A DNA stretch of 64,000 nt from Polyangia bacterium (GCA_030429545.1 JAUIFF010000010.1:62001-126000), one strand, 5' to 3'. Shown: positions 1-9,994, numbered from the stretch's first letter. Translations and numbers: made by a program. Notes: generated by a model not told the origin, from the letters alone.

Positions 1-79
1 TGACATGGCTTAGGTCCTTATACGGCGGGGATGAGAAATCACGCGTAAAAACTTTAATCCGTTTGCGACCGAACCTTAG

Positions 80-856
80 CTACCGCTTAGATGGGGTGTT
101 CGCCAGCTCCCGGGCCTGTTTACGAACCCGGGAATTCCAAGCATCGACCGCGCTACGGGTCATCCCCATTGTCTGGCACACCTCTTTAATCGGCCGCTGT
201 TCGACATAGATAAGCTGAAACAAAAACAACCCACGCTCATTGAGCCGGGCTCGCAGGCGCTCGAGCAACAGCCGCAGCTCCTCACGCGACTCGAGCTGCC
301 GAGCCTGGTCAGTCCGCGGTTTGCCCACCCCCGCATCAAAGTCGCTGGGTTCGGTCGGCTCATGACTCCAGGGATTTCCCTTAAACCCCTGCAGGATCCG
401 CGAAACCCGTTGCCGGGTAAGCAGGCGAACAAAGCTCTTAAGCGAGCGACCGCGATCCGGATCCCAAGTGCGCAGCAACTTGCCCTGGTCCTTGAGGAGA
501 TAGACAAGCACCTCCTGGGTAAAGTCGTCGATCTCTTGGCGAGGGTCACGGCGTTGGACAGCGGCCCGACGCGTGAGGGCGACACCCACTTCAACCCGAA
601 CAACCGGGAGGATTTCGTCGACCAACGCCCGCAGGGAGCTTCGGTTACCATCGAGGGCTTGCCGTACTTGCAGCGGGGTCACGAGCGGACGGAATCTATC
701 ACAACGGGCCACACAAACCGCAAATGCCCCAAACACCGATGCTCGGAAACAAGCAGAATGTACGAAATTGTGTATACACCGGAATCTCAACGAGTAGTTG
801 ACGTCGTTAATTGTTGATACAAAATTCTCAGCTAGAATTGCTTGTATAAGCAACAC
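80..856 (-). CDS. RNA polymerase sigma factor, sigma-70/ECF-like
   Basis: The protein carries the two helical modules of an alternative sigma factor. A region 2-like segment at about residues 105-155 contains EIDDFTQEVLVYLLK and RSLKSFVRLLTRQRVSRIL. A region 4-like helix-turn-helix follows near the C-terminus (LNERGLFLFQLIYVEQRPI, then KEVCQTMGMTRSAVDAW). Such proteins direct RNA polymerase to dedicated promoters. The first ~48 codons are unlike a sigma factor and unusually AT-rich, so the real start may be the GTG at 712 or 682; the longest frame is reported. No anti-sigma gene is adjacent. Palindromic, AT-rich DNA around the 5' end (824-853) could be its control region. Confidence 0.72.
   Translation of the reverse strand: MLLIQAILAENFVSTINDVNYSLRFRCIHNFVHSACFRASVFGAFAVCVARCDRFRPLVTPLQVRQALDGNRSSLRALVDEILPVVRVEVGVALTRRAAVQRRDPRQEIDDFTQEVLVYLLKDQGKLLRTWDPDRGRSLKSFVRLLTRQRVSRILQGFKGNPWSHEPTEPSDFDAGVGKPRTDQARQLESREELRLLLERLRARLNERGLFLFQLIYVEQRPIKEVCQTMGMTRSAVDAWNSRVRKQARELANTPSKR
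824..853. promoter_or_regulatory. two adjacent AT-rich palindromes, candidate operator
   Basis: ATTCT-N5-AGAAT (824-838) is followed at once by TTGCTT-N4-AAGCAA (838-853). Both are perfect inverted repeats in AT-rich DNA, unlike the GC-rich surroundings. They lie over the 5' end of the sigma-factor frame and upstream of its alternative GTG starts, so they could be an operator or promoter. No regulator is known, so the role is inferred. Confidence 0.35.
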
Positions 857-870
857 AATCTAAGTCCACA

Positions 871-1030
871 CCCCCCAAAGACTCGCGGAGAAATTTGGCC
901 GGGTGCAGAGCCCGAAGAAACGCCGCTGGAGTACACAAAGTACGCCCAGAGCCGGTGAGTGCCCAAAACCGGCGAACGATACCCACCCAAAGGTTCGCGC
1001 CAGCTCGGCAAGACCTCGGCGATCCCGAAC
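871..1030. repeat. diverged copy of the 1.85-2.6 kb tandem repeat
   Basis: This stretch contains CGCGGAGAAATTTGGCC, GCCCGAAGAAACGCCGCTGG and CCCACCCAAAGGTTCGC in order. These match CGCGGAGAAATTTTGGCC, TCCGAAGAGACGCCGCTGG and ACACCAAAAGGTTCGC of the array at 1853-2638, with substitutions. It is probably an old, degenerate unit of the same family separated from the array by a small gene. Confidence 0.5.
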
Positions 1031-1137
1031 ACAGCCTGTGTGCTCAGCTGCTATTCATTCACCGGCTAGTAGCTCAACTCCGCGCACTTCAACTGAAAGT
1101 CGTTTCGGATCAGTCGACATCGTATAGGGTGCCGTCC

Positions 1138-1719
1138 ATGGCATCCGAGTTTTTCGGGCGCGGACCTCTCCGGTTCAACTCCCGACACAAACGACGCGGG
1201 TTCCTGTTGATCTTGGTACTCGGACTATTCGCGGTACCCGGGATTGTCGGACTTTTCGGTCTTGAGCTCGAAAGCCGACCTGCGAGTGGATACAAGCCAG
1301 ACGAGGTCGTCCACCGCCCGTCCCCGGACGGTTCGGGGCGCCAACGGATTCGCAAGATCACCCACCTGGGCTACCTAACGCCCGAGGAAGCTGGTTATGT
1401 CCTCGCCAAGGTGACCGACACAAGGCGGTTTGAACGGGATGCCCCGCCCCGCGCCAAGAGTGCTTACAAACAAGGTCGAGACCGCTTGACGTCCGAAACA
1501 CAGATGCCGCCACGGGCAGAAAGCACGCGCCTTCGCAAAGCCCTGTACGCCACCCGACGTGCAGCCTATGCCGCCGGCAGGAAACGGTTTGCCGGGGAAA
1601 CAACTGAAACTGGCGGATACAAACTGGAACAGGACCATGTCACCTTCCGCTGCTCAAGATGCACGCAGCAAATCCGAGTGCCACTGGACCAAGATGGACA
1701 AACTCCGCAGCTTCATTGA
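1138..1719 (+). CDS. small membrane-anchored hypothetical protein
   Basis: The family is not recognised. From the ATG at 1138 the protein has a basic N-terminus, one hydrophobic segment (GFLLILVLGLFAVPGIVGLF, about residues 20-40) and a long Arg/Lys/Thr-rich soluble part. It ends with a CSRC pair within FRCSRCTQQIRVPL, reminiscent of half a zinc ribbon. The frame stays open to 895, but that upstream part is degenerate repeat DNA, so the internal ATG is preferred. The gene is flanked on both sides by repeats of the same family. It may be real or a chance frame, since its composition is less typical than its neighbours'. Confidence 0.42.
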   Translation: MASEFFGRGPLRFNSRHKRRGFLLILVLGLFAVPGIVGLFGLELESRPASGYKPDEVVHRPSPDGSGRQRIRKITHLGYLTPEEAGYVLAKVTDTRRFERDAPPRAKSAYKQGRDRLTSETQMPPRAESTRLRKALYATRRAAYAAGRKRFAGETTETGGYKLEQDHVTFRCSRCTQQIRVPLDQDGQTPQLH

Positions 1720-1852
1720 TTGTACAACTAGTCCGCTCGCTCGGTCGCACGTGCGCAAACAACTCGCGCATCTCCTAGTCGCGGCCGGTCGTCGCCTCTG
1801 CGTCCACTTCGTTCGACCGGGCCACCGGCGTGCGTTTTTTTGTGTAACCTAC

Positions 1853-2638
1853 AGCGGCGTCTCTTCGGGCCAATCCTCGAGATACCGCCACCCAACCATC
1901 GAAATGTAGACACCCCCACCCAACAATTCGCGGAGAAATTTTGGCCGAGGGCTGAGTCCGAAGAGACGCTGGACACGGTTCCGCCCACACCCCGAAATCT
2001 CGTCCCCCCACACCAAAAGGTTCGCAGTCCGAAGAGACGCTCCTACCGCTAGTCCGCCACCCAACCATCGAAATGTAGACACCCCACCCCAACGATTCGC
2101 GGAGAAATCTTGGCCGAGGGCTGAGTCCGAAGAGACGCCGCTGTCGTAACCTACTGCAAGTCTCTTCGGGCCAATCCTCGAGATACCGCCACCCAACCAT
2201 CGAAATGTAGACACCACCCCAACGATTCGCGGAGAAATTTTGGCCGAGGGCTGAGTCCGAAGAGACGCCGCTGGACACGGTTCCGCCCACCCCCCGAAAT
2301 CTCGTACCCACACCAAAAGGTTCGCAGTCCGAAGAGACGCTCCTACCGCTAGTCCGCCACCCAACCATCGAAATGTAGACACCCCCACCCCAACGATTCG
2401 CGGAGAAATCTTGGCCGAGGGCTGAGTTCGAAGAGACGCCGCTGTCGTAACCTACTGCAAGTCTCTTCGGGCCAATCCTCGAGATACCGCCACCCAACCA
2501 TCGAAATGTAGACACCGCCCCCCAACAATTCGCGGAGAAATTTTGGCCGAGGGCTGAGTCCGAAGAGACGCCGCTGTAGGAACCTACTGCAAGTCTCTTC
2601 GGGCCAGCCCTCGGCCAAAATAGCCCGCGCACCCAACG
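1853..2638. repeat. tandem repeat array with 301-bp higher-order period
   Basis: The motif CCACCCAACCATCGAAATG occurs at 1888, 2057, 2189, 2357 and 2490, with spacings alternating ~169 and ~132 bp. The true period is therefore ~301 bp made of two related half-units. Between copies recur CGCGGAGAAATTTTGGCCG, GGGCTGAGTCCGAAGAGACG, ACACCAAAAGGTTCGCAGTC and TCTCTTCGGGCCAATCC. About two and a half higher-order units are present, differing by a few substitutions and C-tract length changes. The array lies between the 1138 gene and the 3' end of the ATP synthase operon. Long open frames on the minus strand here come from the repeat itself. Confidence 0.92.
2540..2621 (-). terminator. nested triple hairpin just downstream of atpC
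   Basis: Three concentric perfect inverted repeats make an 82-nt cruciform-like element. The outer stem is 17 bp (2540-2556 with 2605-2621, beginning ATTTTGGCCGAGGGCTG). The middle stem is 10 bp (CCGAAGAGAC 2560-2569 with GTCTCTTCGG 2593-2602). The apical stem is 5 bp (GTAGG 2576-2580, CCTAC 2583-2587). The outer arm starts about 20 nt past the atpC stop, so it could end transcription of the ATP synthase operon or protect its 3' end. No long T run follows on the minus strand, so factor-independent termination is uncertain. Confidence 0.55.
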
Positions 2639-2643
2639 AAGGC

Positions 2644-3087
2644 TTAATTAGAAGCTCGTAACTGGGCCTCTAGCCACGCTTGTTCATTGGCCAGCTTACG
2701 ATGCTCAAGCGCATCGATAGCATCGGTCTTCTTGTCGAGCTCGGCGGTCACTTCTTTGAGTCGCGCTGTTACCTCGGCGACTTTGACATCAGCTGATCGT
2801 ACGGCGCGTTCGATCATGATGGCGACTCGACCATCTTCGGTGACCTCGACAAAGCCCGCGCCGACGGCTAGCCGCTCGGAGGTTTCACCCTCGCGGTAGC
2901 GGACCACGCCTGGCACCACTGGCGTGATGAACGGGACGTGGTCGGGTAGTACTCCGAGTTCGCCGTACAGGCCCGGCACCTCGACACCCGGAACCTCGAC
3001 GCTCTCGCGTGGTTCTTTGGACCCCTCGGCTGGCGGCACGGCGCTTCCGAGTGGGGTGAGGATCTGAAGTGAGATGCTGCCGGACAT
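2644..3087 (-). CDS. atpC: F1Fo ATP synthase epsilon subunit
   Basis: Epsilon sits on the central stalk with gamma and regulates ATP hydrolysis. The protein (147 aa) has the N-terminal beta-sandwich with YGELGVLPDHVPFITPV, then GFVEVTEDGRVAIMIERAV, then a C-terminal helical hairpin (about residues 105-145). It is the last gene of the operon, four bases after the atpD stop. Unusually, a Pro/Glu/Ser-rich insertion of some 15 residues (around residues 17-36, PPAEGSKEPRESVEVPG) precedes the conserved GELGVLPDH block. Typical epsilon subunits are about 130-140 aa. Confidence 0.95.
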   Translation of the reverse strand: MSGSISLQILTPLGSAVPPAEGSKEPRESVEVPGVEVPGLYGELGVLPDHVPFITPVVPGVVRYREGETSERLAVGAGFVEVTEDGRVAIMIERAVRSADVKVAEVTARLKEVTAELDKKTDAIDALEHRKLANEQAWLEAQLRASN

Positions 3088-3090
3088 GGA

Positions 3091-4698
3091 CTAGGCTCCC
3101 TTTCGCAGTTCTTCTTCGAGCTTGCGGTACTTCGCCTTGGCCTCGGAAATTCCGCCGACCATGTAGAAGCACTCCTCGGGCCAGTCGAGGTACTCGTCGT
3201 TGGTGAGCAACTCGTTGAAGGAGTTGATCGTGTCCTTGAGGTCGACCTGCTTACCGTCGGCGCCGGTGAACACCTTGGCGACGTCGAACGGCTGGCTGAG
3301 GAACTTCTGCACGCGACGGGCACGCTTGACGACGTCTTGATCCTCTTGCGAAAGCTCGTCCATACCGAGGATCTTGATGATGTCTTGCAGCTCTTTGTAG
3401 CGCTGCAGCAACTGCTTGACCTGACGGGCGACGTTGTAGTGCTCGTCGCCGACGATCTCGGCGGTGAGAATCGTGCTGTTGGAGTCGAGCGGGTCGACGG
3501 CCGGGTAGATGCCGATCTCGGTGAGAGCACGGTTGAGCACCGTGGTGGCGTCCAAGTGGGCAAAGGTCGTTGCCGGGGCCGGGTCGGTCAAGTCGTCGGC
3601 GGGGACGTAGATGGCCTGCACCGAGGTGATCGAGCCCTTGGTCGTGGTCGTGATCCGCTCCTGAAGCACACCCATCTCGGTGGCCAGGGTCGGCTGGTAA
3701 CCGACGGCGGAGGGGATCCGGCCGAGAAGGGCCGAAACTTCAGAGCCGGCCTGGGTGAAGCGGAAGATGTTGTCGACGAACAACATCACGTCCTGGCCCA
3801 TCTCGTCGCGGAAGTACTCCGCCTGGGTGAGGCCCGAGAGCGCGACGCGGGCACGGGCACCGGGCGGCTCGTTCATCTGACCGTAGACAAGGGCGACCTT
3901 ACTGGCGTTGGAATCGACGCTGAAAACCTCGCGGGTCTCCTCGTTCCAGTCGGCTTTGATAATGCCCGACTCGATCATCTCGAAGTAGAGGTCGTTGCCC
4001 TCACGGGTACGCTCGCCGACACCGGCAAACACGGAGTAACCGCCGTGCTTTTTACCGACGTTGTTGATCAGCTCCATCAGCAGCACGGTCTTGCCGACGC
4101 CGGCGCCCCCGAACAGGCCGATCTTGCCACCGCGGCGGTACGGTGCGAGTAAGTCGATGACTTTGATGCCAGTGACAAAGGCCTCGACCTTGGTGCTCTG
4201 CTCGGTGAACGGCGGAGCTTGGCGGTGAATCGGGCGGAACTCCTGAGCCTCGATCGGACCGCGCTCGTCGACCGGGTTGCCGGTGACGTTCATGATCCGG
4301 CCGAGCACCGGCTTGCCCACGGGCATCATGATGGGCTTGCCCGTGTCACGGGCTTCCATGCCGCGGACGAGACCGTCGGTGGTGTCCATGGCGATGGTGC
4401 GCACGGTGTGCTCACCCAAGTGCAGCGCGACCTCGACAACAAGGTTGTCGGGCTCATCGCCCAGGCTCGGGTTGGAGATGGTGAGGGCCGAGTTGACCTC
4501 GGGCAGCTTGCCCGAGAACTCGACGTCGACGACCGGGCCGATGACCTGGGTGATCCGACCGACATTGCCGGTGGACGTAACCGTTGTAGATGCACCGGCA
4601 CCGGCGGCGGGTTTACCCGCGAGCGGCGACCCGGTGCTAAACAGCGACGAGGAGGTCGGAGTGGACAGCAGAGGACCAGATTTACGCGTCGTAGCCAT
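3091..4698 (-). CDS. atpD: F1Fo ATP synthase beta subunit (catalytic)
   Basis: Beta carries the catalytic nucleotide site. The P-loop GGAGVGKTV, GERTREGNDL, and the signature-type segment ALLGRIPSAVGYQPTLATEM are all present. The protein is 535 aa, about 55 longer than the usual ~470-480, because of a Ser/Thr/Ala/Gly-rich N-terminal extension of about 47 residues before NVGRITQVIGPVVDVEFSG. The ATG at 4698 is preceded by AGGAG about 12 nt upstream, and no in-frame start lies nearer the conserved domain, so the extension is likely translated. The gene lies between atpG and atpC. Confidence 0.97.
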   Translation of the reverse strand: MATTRKSGPLLSTPTSSSLFSTGSPLAGKPAAGAGASTTVTSTGNVGRITQVIGPVVDVEFSGKLPEVNSALTISNPSLGDEPDNLVVEVALHLGEHTVRTIAMDTTDGLVRGMEARDTGKPIMMPVGKPVLGRIMNVTGNPVDERGPIEAQEFRPIHRQAPPFTEQSTKVEAFVTGIKVIDLLAPYRRGGKIGLFGGAGVGKTVLLMELINNVGKKHGGYSVFAGVGERTREGNDLYFEMIESGIIKADWNEETREVFSVDSNASKVALVYGQMNEPPGARARVALSGLTQAEYFRDEMGQDVMLFVDNIFRFTQAGSEVSALLGRIPSAVGYQPTLATEMGVLQERITTTTKGSITSVQAIYVPADDLTDPAPATTFAHLDATTVLNRALTEIGIYPAVDPLDSNSTILTAEIVGDEHYNVARQVKQLLQRYKELQDIIKILGMDELSQEDQDVVKRARRVQKFLSQPFDVAKVFTGADGKQVDLKDTINSFNELLTNDEYLDWPEECFYMVGGISEAKAKYRKLEEELRKGA

Positions 4699-4749
4699 GG
4701 AAGCGAGGACTCCTGGGGGGTGGGAAGCGAGAGTGAAGCTGCGCCGTGA

Positions 4750-5640
4750 TTAGCCCTTGAGGGCTTCGGCGCCGCCGATAATCTCCATGAGTTCTTTGGT
4801 GATGGCAGCCTGGCGCTCGCGGTTGAATTCGAGGGTCAGGTCGTCGATGAGTTCGGATGCGTTGTCAGTGGCGGAATCCATCGCCATCCGCCGGGCAGCG
4901 AGCTCGGCGGCAATCGAGTTGAACATCGCCTGTTGGAGCAGCGACTCCAGGGCGACGGGCAAAAGATGCTCGAGCAACTTTTTTGGCTCGGGCTCAAACA
5001 CCGGGCTGAGAGCCGGCTCGCCGACCTCTGGCTCGGGAAACGGCAGCACCGGGGCGGTGCGGATCTCTTGGGTCAAGGCGTTTTTGAAGTAGTTGTAGAC
5101 CAACACCCACCGGTCGACCCGTTGGACCTCGGCGTCGTCCTCGGCCGCGGTGAACATGGTGCTCGCCTCGGTGGCGATCGCCTTGGCCGACGACACCACG
5201 GTCTCTAGGGTTGGCGCATCGTGGTGGCGAAACACGTCGAACTCGGCGTGGCGCAGGAAGGAGTTGCCCTTCTTGCCGCAGGTAATGATCACAACTTCGC
5301 GGCCCTGTTTTTCCTGCTCGAGGATGAACTTCTTGGCCGCGCGGTTGGCCTTGGTATTGAAGCCGCCACACAAACCGCGATCGGCGGTCATGAGGATGAG
5401 TCCGACCCGCTTGACGTTGTCGCGTTTTTCGAGCAGCGGGTGTAGCGAGCCACCATCGTCGAGGCTGCCCATCAGGCCCGCAACGACTTCGGCGAGACGC
5501 TCTCCGTAGGGGCGTGCCGCCTTGGCGGCATTTTGCGCACGCGCCAGACGAGCCCCGGCGATACGACTCATCGCCGAGGTGATCTTGCGCGTATTCTTGA
5601 CCGTCTTAATGCGCTTGCGGATTTCCTTGAGGTTGGCCAT
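4750..5640 (-). CDS. atpG: F1Fo ATP synthase gamma subunit
   Basis: Gamma is the rotating central-stalk shaft. The protein (296 aa) begins with the conserved coiled-coil MANLKEIRKRIKTVKNTRKI, followed by TSAMSRIAGARLARAQNAA. It has the central DRGLCGGFNTKANR motif and ends with the second coiled coil, SATDNASELIDDLTLEFNRE, then RQAAITKELMEIIGGAEAL. Length and order are standard. It lies 33 bp downstream of atpA and 51 bp upstream of atpD. Confidence 0.97.
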   Translation of the reverse strand: MANLKEIRKRIKTVKNTRKITSAMSRIAGARLARAQNAAKAARPYGERLAEVVAGLMGSLDDGGSLHPLLEKRDNVKRVGLILMTADRGLCGGFNTKANRAAKKFILEQEKQGREVVIITCGKKGNSFLRHAEFDVFRHHDAPTLETVVSSAKAIATEASTMFTAAEDDAEVQRVDRWVLVYNYFKNALTQEIRTAPVLPFPEPEVGEPALSPVFEPEPKKLLEHLLPVALESLLQQAMFNSIAAELAARRMAMDSATDNASELIDDLTLEFNRERQAAITKELMEIIGGAEALKG

Positions 5641-5673
5641 CGGGCGACTTTCGTGTGGGAAACGCGGACCTGA

Positions 5674-7200
<1,527 letters not shown>

Positions 7201-7237
7201 GCGAAAGCTCGTTGCCTAGGTGTTGATGGTGCGGTGT

Positions 7238-7792
7238 TTAATTGCCGCGAAGGGTTGTTTGGAGGTTTGCGAGGGAGGTTCGGACACTGCCGTCGAGGAC
7301 GGTGCTACCGACCTTGGCGACGACGCCTCCGATGAGAGTGGGGTCGACCGAGGACTCGACCACGATCGTCTTGCCGGTCGAACGCTCGAGGGCATCCTTG
7401 ACGCGGGCGATCGCCGCTGAGCCGAGGGGACGCGCCGAGATAACTTCGGCCTTGAGGCGACCAGCGATCTCGTCGTTGAGCTCGGTGTAGTGGCGATAAA
7501 TCTGTTTGATGCCCTTGATCCGTCCGCGCTCGAGCACGAAGTCGAGAAACCGGCCGACCATTGGGTCGAGGCGCTGGCGCTGGCACACGACCTCGAGGAC
7601 CTTGCGGCGTTGGCTCGGCAAGAACCGCTCACTTTCGAGGAGCGCACCAAGGGTCGAGCCCATGCCGTCGGACGTTGTGTAGGCGTCGACAAACGATCCC
7701 AAGTGGCGGGCGAATAGCTCGCGCTGGGTGGGCGATTGGGCGAGCTGAATCAGCGCCCGTGCGTAGCGGCGTGCAAGCGATCCGGGAATCAT
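7238..7792 (-). CDS. atpH: F1Fo ATP synthase delta subunit
   Basis: Delta (OSCP in mitochondria) joins the peripheral stalk to the top of F1. The protein (184 aa) begins SLARRYARALIQLAQ and has the C-terminal half with EVISARPLGSAAIARVKDAL, then SSVDPTLIGGVVAKVGSTVL and DGSVRTSLANLQTTL, all typical. Its start overlaps the stop of the upstream b gene by four bases (ATGA), which implies translational coupling. Confidence 0.95.
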   Translation of the reverse strand: MIPGSLARRYARALIQLAQSPTQRELFARHLGSFVDAYTTSDGMGSTLGALLESERFLPSQRRKVLEVVCQRQRLDPMVGRFLDFVLERGRIKGIKQIYRHYTELNDEIAGRLKAEVISARPLGSAAIARVKDALERSTGKTIVVESSVDPTLIGGVVAKVGSTVLDGSVRTSLANLQTTLRGN

Positions 7793-8445
7793 GCCTGGCC
7801 TCCGGTGAACGAGACATCCGCCGCGTCGTTGACAAACTTGTCGACAAATCGGTGGTGGTCGTTGTCTGAGAACTGGGTCTTGAGGATGGCCTCGGCCTTG
7901 GTGATGGCCTGGCTGACGATCTCGCGTTCGATCGCGGCCTGGCGCGACTCGGCTTCGCGGCGCGCACTGTCGCGGGCGGCCTGCAGGATCTTGGCGGCCT
8001 CGTCTTCGGCCTCGGCAACAACGCGTTGACGGTCGCGCTCGGCCTGCGTGCGCGCGGTGTCGAGGATCTTGCGGGTCTCCTCTTCGAGCGACGCGATCTT
8101 GCCGGTGAACTCGCTGACAAGCCCTTCAGCCGTGATCTTGGCCTGTTTGGCGTCGGCGAGTTCTTTTTTGATCTGCTCGTGACGCTCGGCGTTTTCGCGG
8201 ACCAACTTGCGGTAGACGAGCCGGTTGATCAGCATCAACAGGACGATGAAGTTGGCTACCGTGTAGACCAACCCGATCCGCGGGTCGGCTTCGCTGGGCC
8301 AGTGAAACAAGAAGGTCACCAGGTCGAAGCTGTGGTGCTCTCCGTGGGCGGCCGGCGATGCATATGCAACGTTGCCCGAAAGTGCGAGCAGCACGGGTGC
8401 TGCATATGCAAGGAGTTTGGCGTGTGCTTTTTGCAAGTACATCAC
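7789..8445 (-). CDS. atpF: F1Fo ATP synthase b-type subunit with signal-like N-terminus
   Basis: This is a peripheral-stalk subunit of 218 aa. It has two hydrophobic segments: a signal-peptide-like N-terminus ending near ALSGNVAYASPAAHG, and the membrane helix GLVYTVANFIVLLMLINRLV (about residues 58-77). A long Ala/Glu/Arg coiled coil follows. It is longer than the usual ~160 aa b subunit because of the N-terminal leader, a pattern seen in b subunits of delta-type proteobacteria and myxobacteria. It overlaps both neighbours by four bases. The leader codons contain three copies of the TGYANNTRCA palindrome (8359, 8401, 8432). Confidence 0.9.
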   Translation of the reverse strand: MMYLQKAHAKLLAYAAPVLLALSGNVAYASPAAHGEHHSFDLVTFLFHWPSEADPRIGLVYTVANFIVLLMLINRLVYRKLVRENAERHEQIKKELADAKQAKITAEGLVSEFTGKIASLEEETRKILDTARTQAERDRQRVVAEAEDEAAKILQAARDSARREAESRQAAIEREIVSQAITKAEAILKTQFSDNDHHRFVDKFVNDAADVSFTGGQA

Positions 8446-8900
8446 ATCCCCCTCCCCAAGATCTTGTTGGCGACCTGTTGGGCGAGCTCGTCGACGCGGC
8501 GCGTGAGGGCTTCGCGGGCGGCTGTGGCCTCGGCGGCGAGGCGGGCACGCTCGGCTTCTAGCTCGCTGGCGGCACGGGTTCGGGCGTCGGAGATCCGCGT
8601 GGTCTTTTCCTGTTCGACCACGTTGCGCGACTCGTTGCGAATGGTGGTCGCCTGTTCGCGGACTTTCGCCAGGCGCTCTTCGTATTCGGCCGACAGCGTA
8701 TCGGCCTGGTTGCGAAGTTGCTCGGCTGCGGTCGCGGTCCCGTTGATCGCCAACTCGCGGCGTTCACGGGTTTGCAGCCATGGTTTGTAGAGCAGCTGGT
8801 TGAGCAGCACCATGAGCAGCAAAAACAACCCGAGCTGGATATAGGCTGTACCGTCGATATCGACGACGGGGGCAGCTGAGATCAGTGCGGTGAGGTCCAT
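8442..8900 (-). CDS. F1Fo ATP synthase b'-type subunit
   Basis: This is the first gene of the operon, encoding a second peripheral-stalk b-type subunit (152 aa). A single membrane helix (YIQLGLFLLLMVLLNQLLYK, about residues 20-39) is followed by a charged coiled coil rich in Ala, Arg and Glu ending AQQVANKILGRGM. Two different b-type subunits form a b/b' heterodimer in cyanobacteria, alphaproteobacteria and many deltaproteobacteria. Its stop overlaps the next start (ATGA). No a (atpB) or c (atpE) gene lies upstream, so the membrane rotor is encoded elsewhere. Confidence 0.9.
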   Translation of the reverse strand: MDLTALISAAPVVDIDGTAYIQLGLFLLLMVLLNQLLYKPWLQTRERRELAINGTATAAEQLRNQADTLSAEYEERLAKVREQATTIRNESRNVVEQEKTTRISDARTRAASELEAERARLAAEATAAREALTRRVDELAQQVANKILGRGM

Positions 8901-9565
8901 GGTTCCTTTCGCCAGGTTCGGTGCCAGCGGCGCTTGAGGGGCCGCAGATGGCCACTAACAACCAGTGCAGAAGATTGGCTGCTTAGGAGCGGTAAGGCGG
9001 CGCGCTCGTACCACGCAGGTTGAGCCGCGTCAACGACCCGAGTCCTTTGCAAATCAGCGATCAAAACGGCGGCATATCCAGTTTCAGCGCCCGGCCAGCC
9101 CGGGCCGACAGGGCGGCGAAAGCCATACGTGCACAGCTCATCGCTCGCTGCCATGGTCTGAGCTCGCCTCGGTCGGGCAGCGCCCCCCCTTGTGGCGCCG
9201 GTTGAGGGCACGCAAGTGAGTCGGCACAGCGAGAACCACCACGTTTCTCTATATCTCTTCAGGGGTGTGAGGCGGCCGACATGCCCCGTACTCACGGCCC
9301 AATAGCCGAGGATTCCCTGTGAGGCGGCCAGCTGTTTCATCGCAACCGAAGCGTGTCGCAGGCCCGCAGACGCAACAATGCGACCCACTGCCATGCGGCG
9401 GTGAGTCGCAATTATCGAAGCTAGCGAACCGGACGTATCGACCAGTTCTTTGCCGGCTCATGCGGAGTATGCAACCGGCCTAAACTGTGCACATTCGGTG
9501 AGGAAAGGCACCCTTTCCCGCACTCGAAGCGTGACCGAGCGACGCAGACCGGTAGATCTCAGGCG
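8901..9565. other. 665-bp region upstream of the ATP synthase operon, no gene seen
   Basis: Short open frames exist on both strands (for example 8882-9394 minus, which overlaps the first ATP synthase gene), but none has family-like features, and their Cys/Arg/His-rich composition looks like shadow translation. The stretch presumably holds the operon promoter and 5' leader. I could not pick a convincing promoter or a known riboswitch. Confidence 0.4.
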
Positions 9566-9994
9566 CTAGTCGGCGGCTGTCACCTGGGGCGGCGAAGCCT
9601 TGCCGTTGCGCTGAGCAGATGGCGCCGGCTTGCTCGCCCGTGCCGAGGTGTTGGCCACGGAACGGGAAGCGCTTCCCATGGTGCAACTTCCGTCGAACAC
9701 CGCGCCCTTTTCGATCATCAAGCTCGGTGACGTCAGGCTGCCTTCGACCTTGGCCGAGGCGTGAATTTCGAGCGAGCTCGTTGCCGTCACTTCGCCCTTG
9801 AGGCGGCCTTGAATGACGATATTGGCGGCATTGATTTCGGCCGTCACCTGTGCGCTTTGACCGATCACGAGCGTGCCTTTGGTATCGATTTGTCCCGAAA
9901 ACTCGCCGTCGATCCGAACGGTGCCCTCAAACGTGAGCTTCCCTTCAAAAGAACTGCCTTTTCCGAGGATGGTCGTGATCTCGTTGTTCGACAT
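9566..9994 (-). CDS. bactofilin
   Basis: Bactofilins are bacterial cytoskeletal proteins that polymerise through a right-handed beta-helix; in myxobacteria they take part in cell shape and chromosome positioning. The central part (about residues 8-105) has the repetitive pattern GSSFEGKLTFEGTVRIDGEF, then SGQIDTKGTLVIGQSAQV, GRLKGEVTATSSLEIHASAK and VEGSLTSPSLMIEKGAVFDG. The tail is short, disordered and basic. Start chosen at the ATG at 9994 (MSNNEITTILGKG), the usual bactofilin N-terminus; the frame is open 33 codons further. It is transcribed away from the FHA gene. Confidence 0.93.
   Translation of the reverse strand: MSNNEITTILGKGSSFEGKLTFEGTVRIDGEFSGQIDTKGTLVIGQSAQVTAEINAANIVIQGRLKGEVTATSSLEIHASAKVEGSLTSPSLMIEKGAVFDGSCTMGSASRSVANTSARASKPAPSAQRNGKASPPQVTAAD

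Noticed and set aside
1775..2636. Long minus-strand open frames in the tandem array (for example 1775-2632)
   Set aside because: The translation is itself a repeat (GVSSDSALGQNFSAN) in three frames at once, with no start signals or domain. It comes from stop-free repeats.
1853..2638. CRISPR array
   Set aside because: The units are long (132-169 bp), the intervals are themselves repeated rather than unique spacers, and no cas genes are present.
8882..9394. 170-aa minus-strand frame upstream of the ATP synthase operon
   Set aside because: It overlaps the b' start, has no recognisable domain, and its composition does not match the neighbours.
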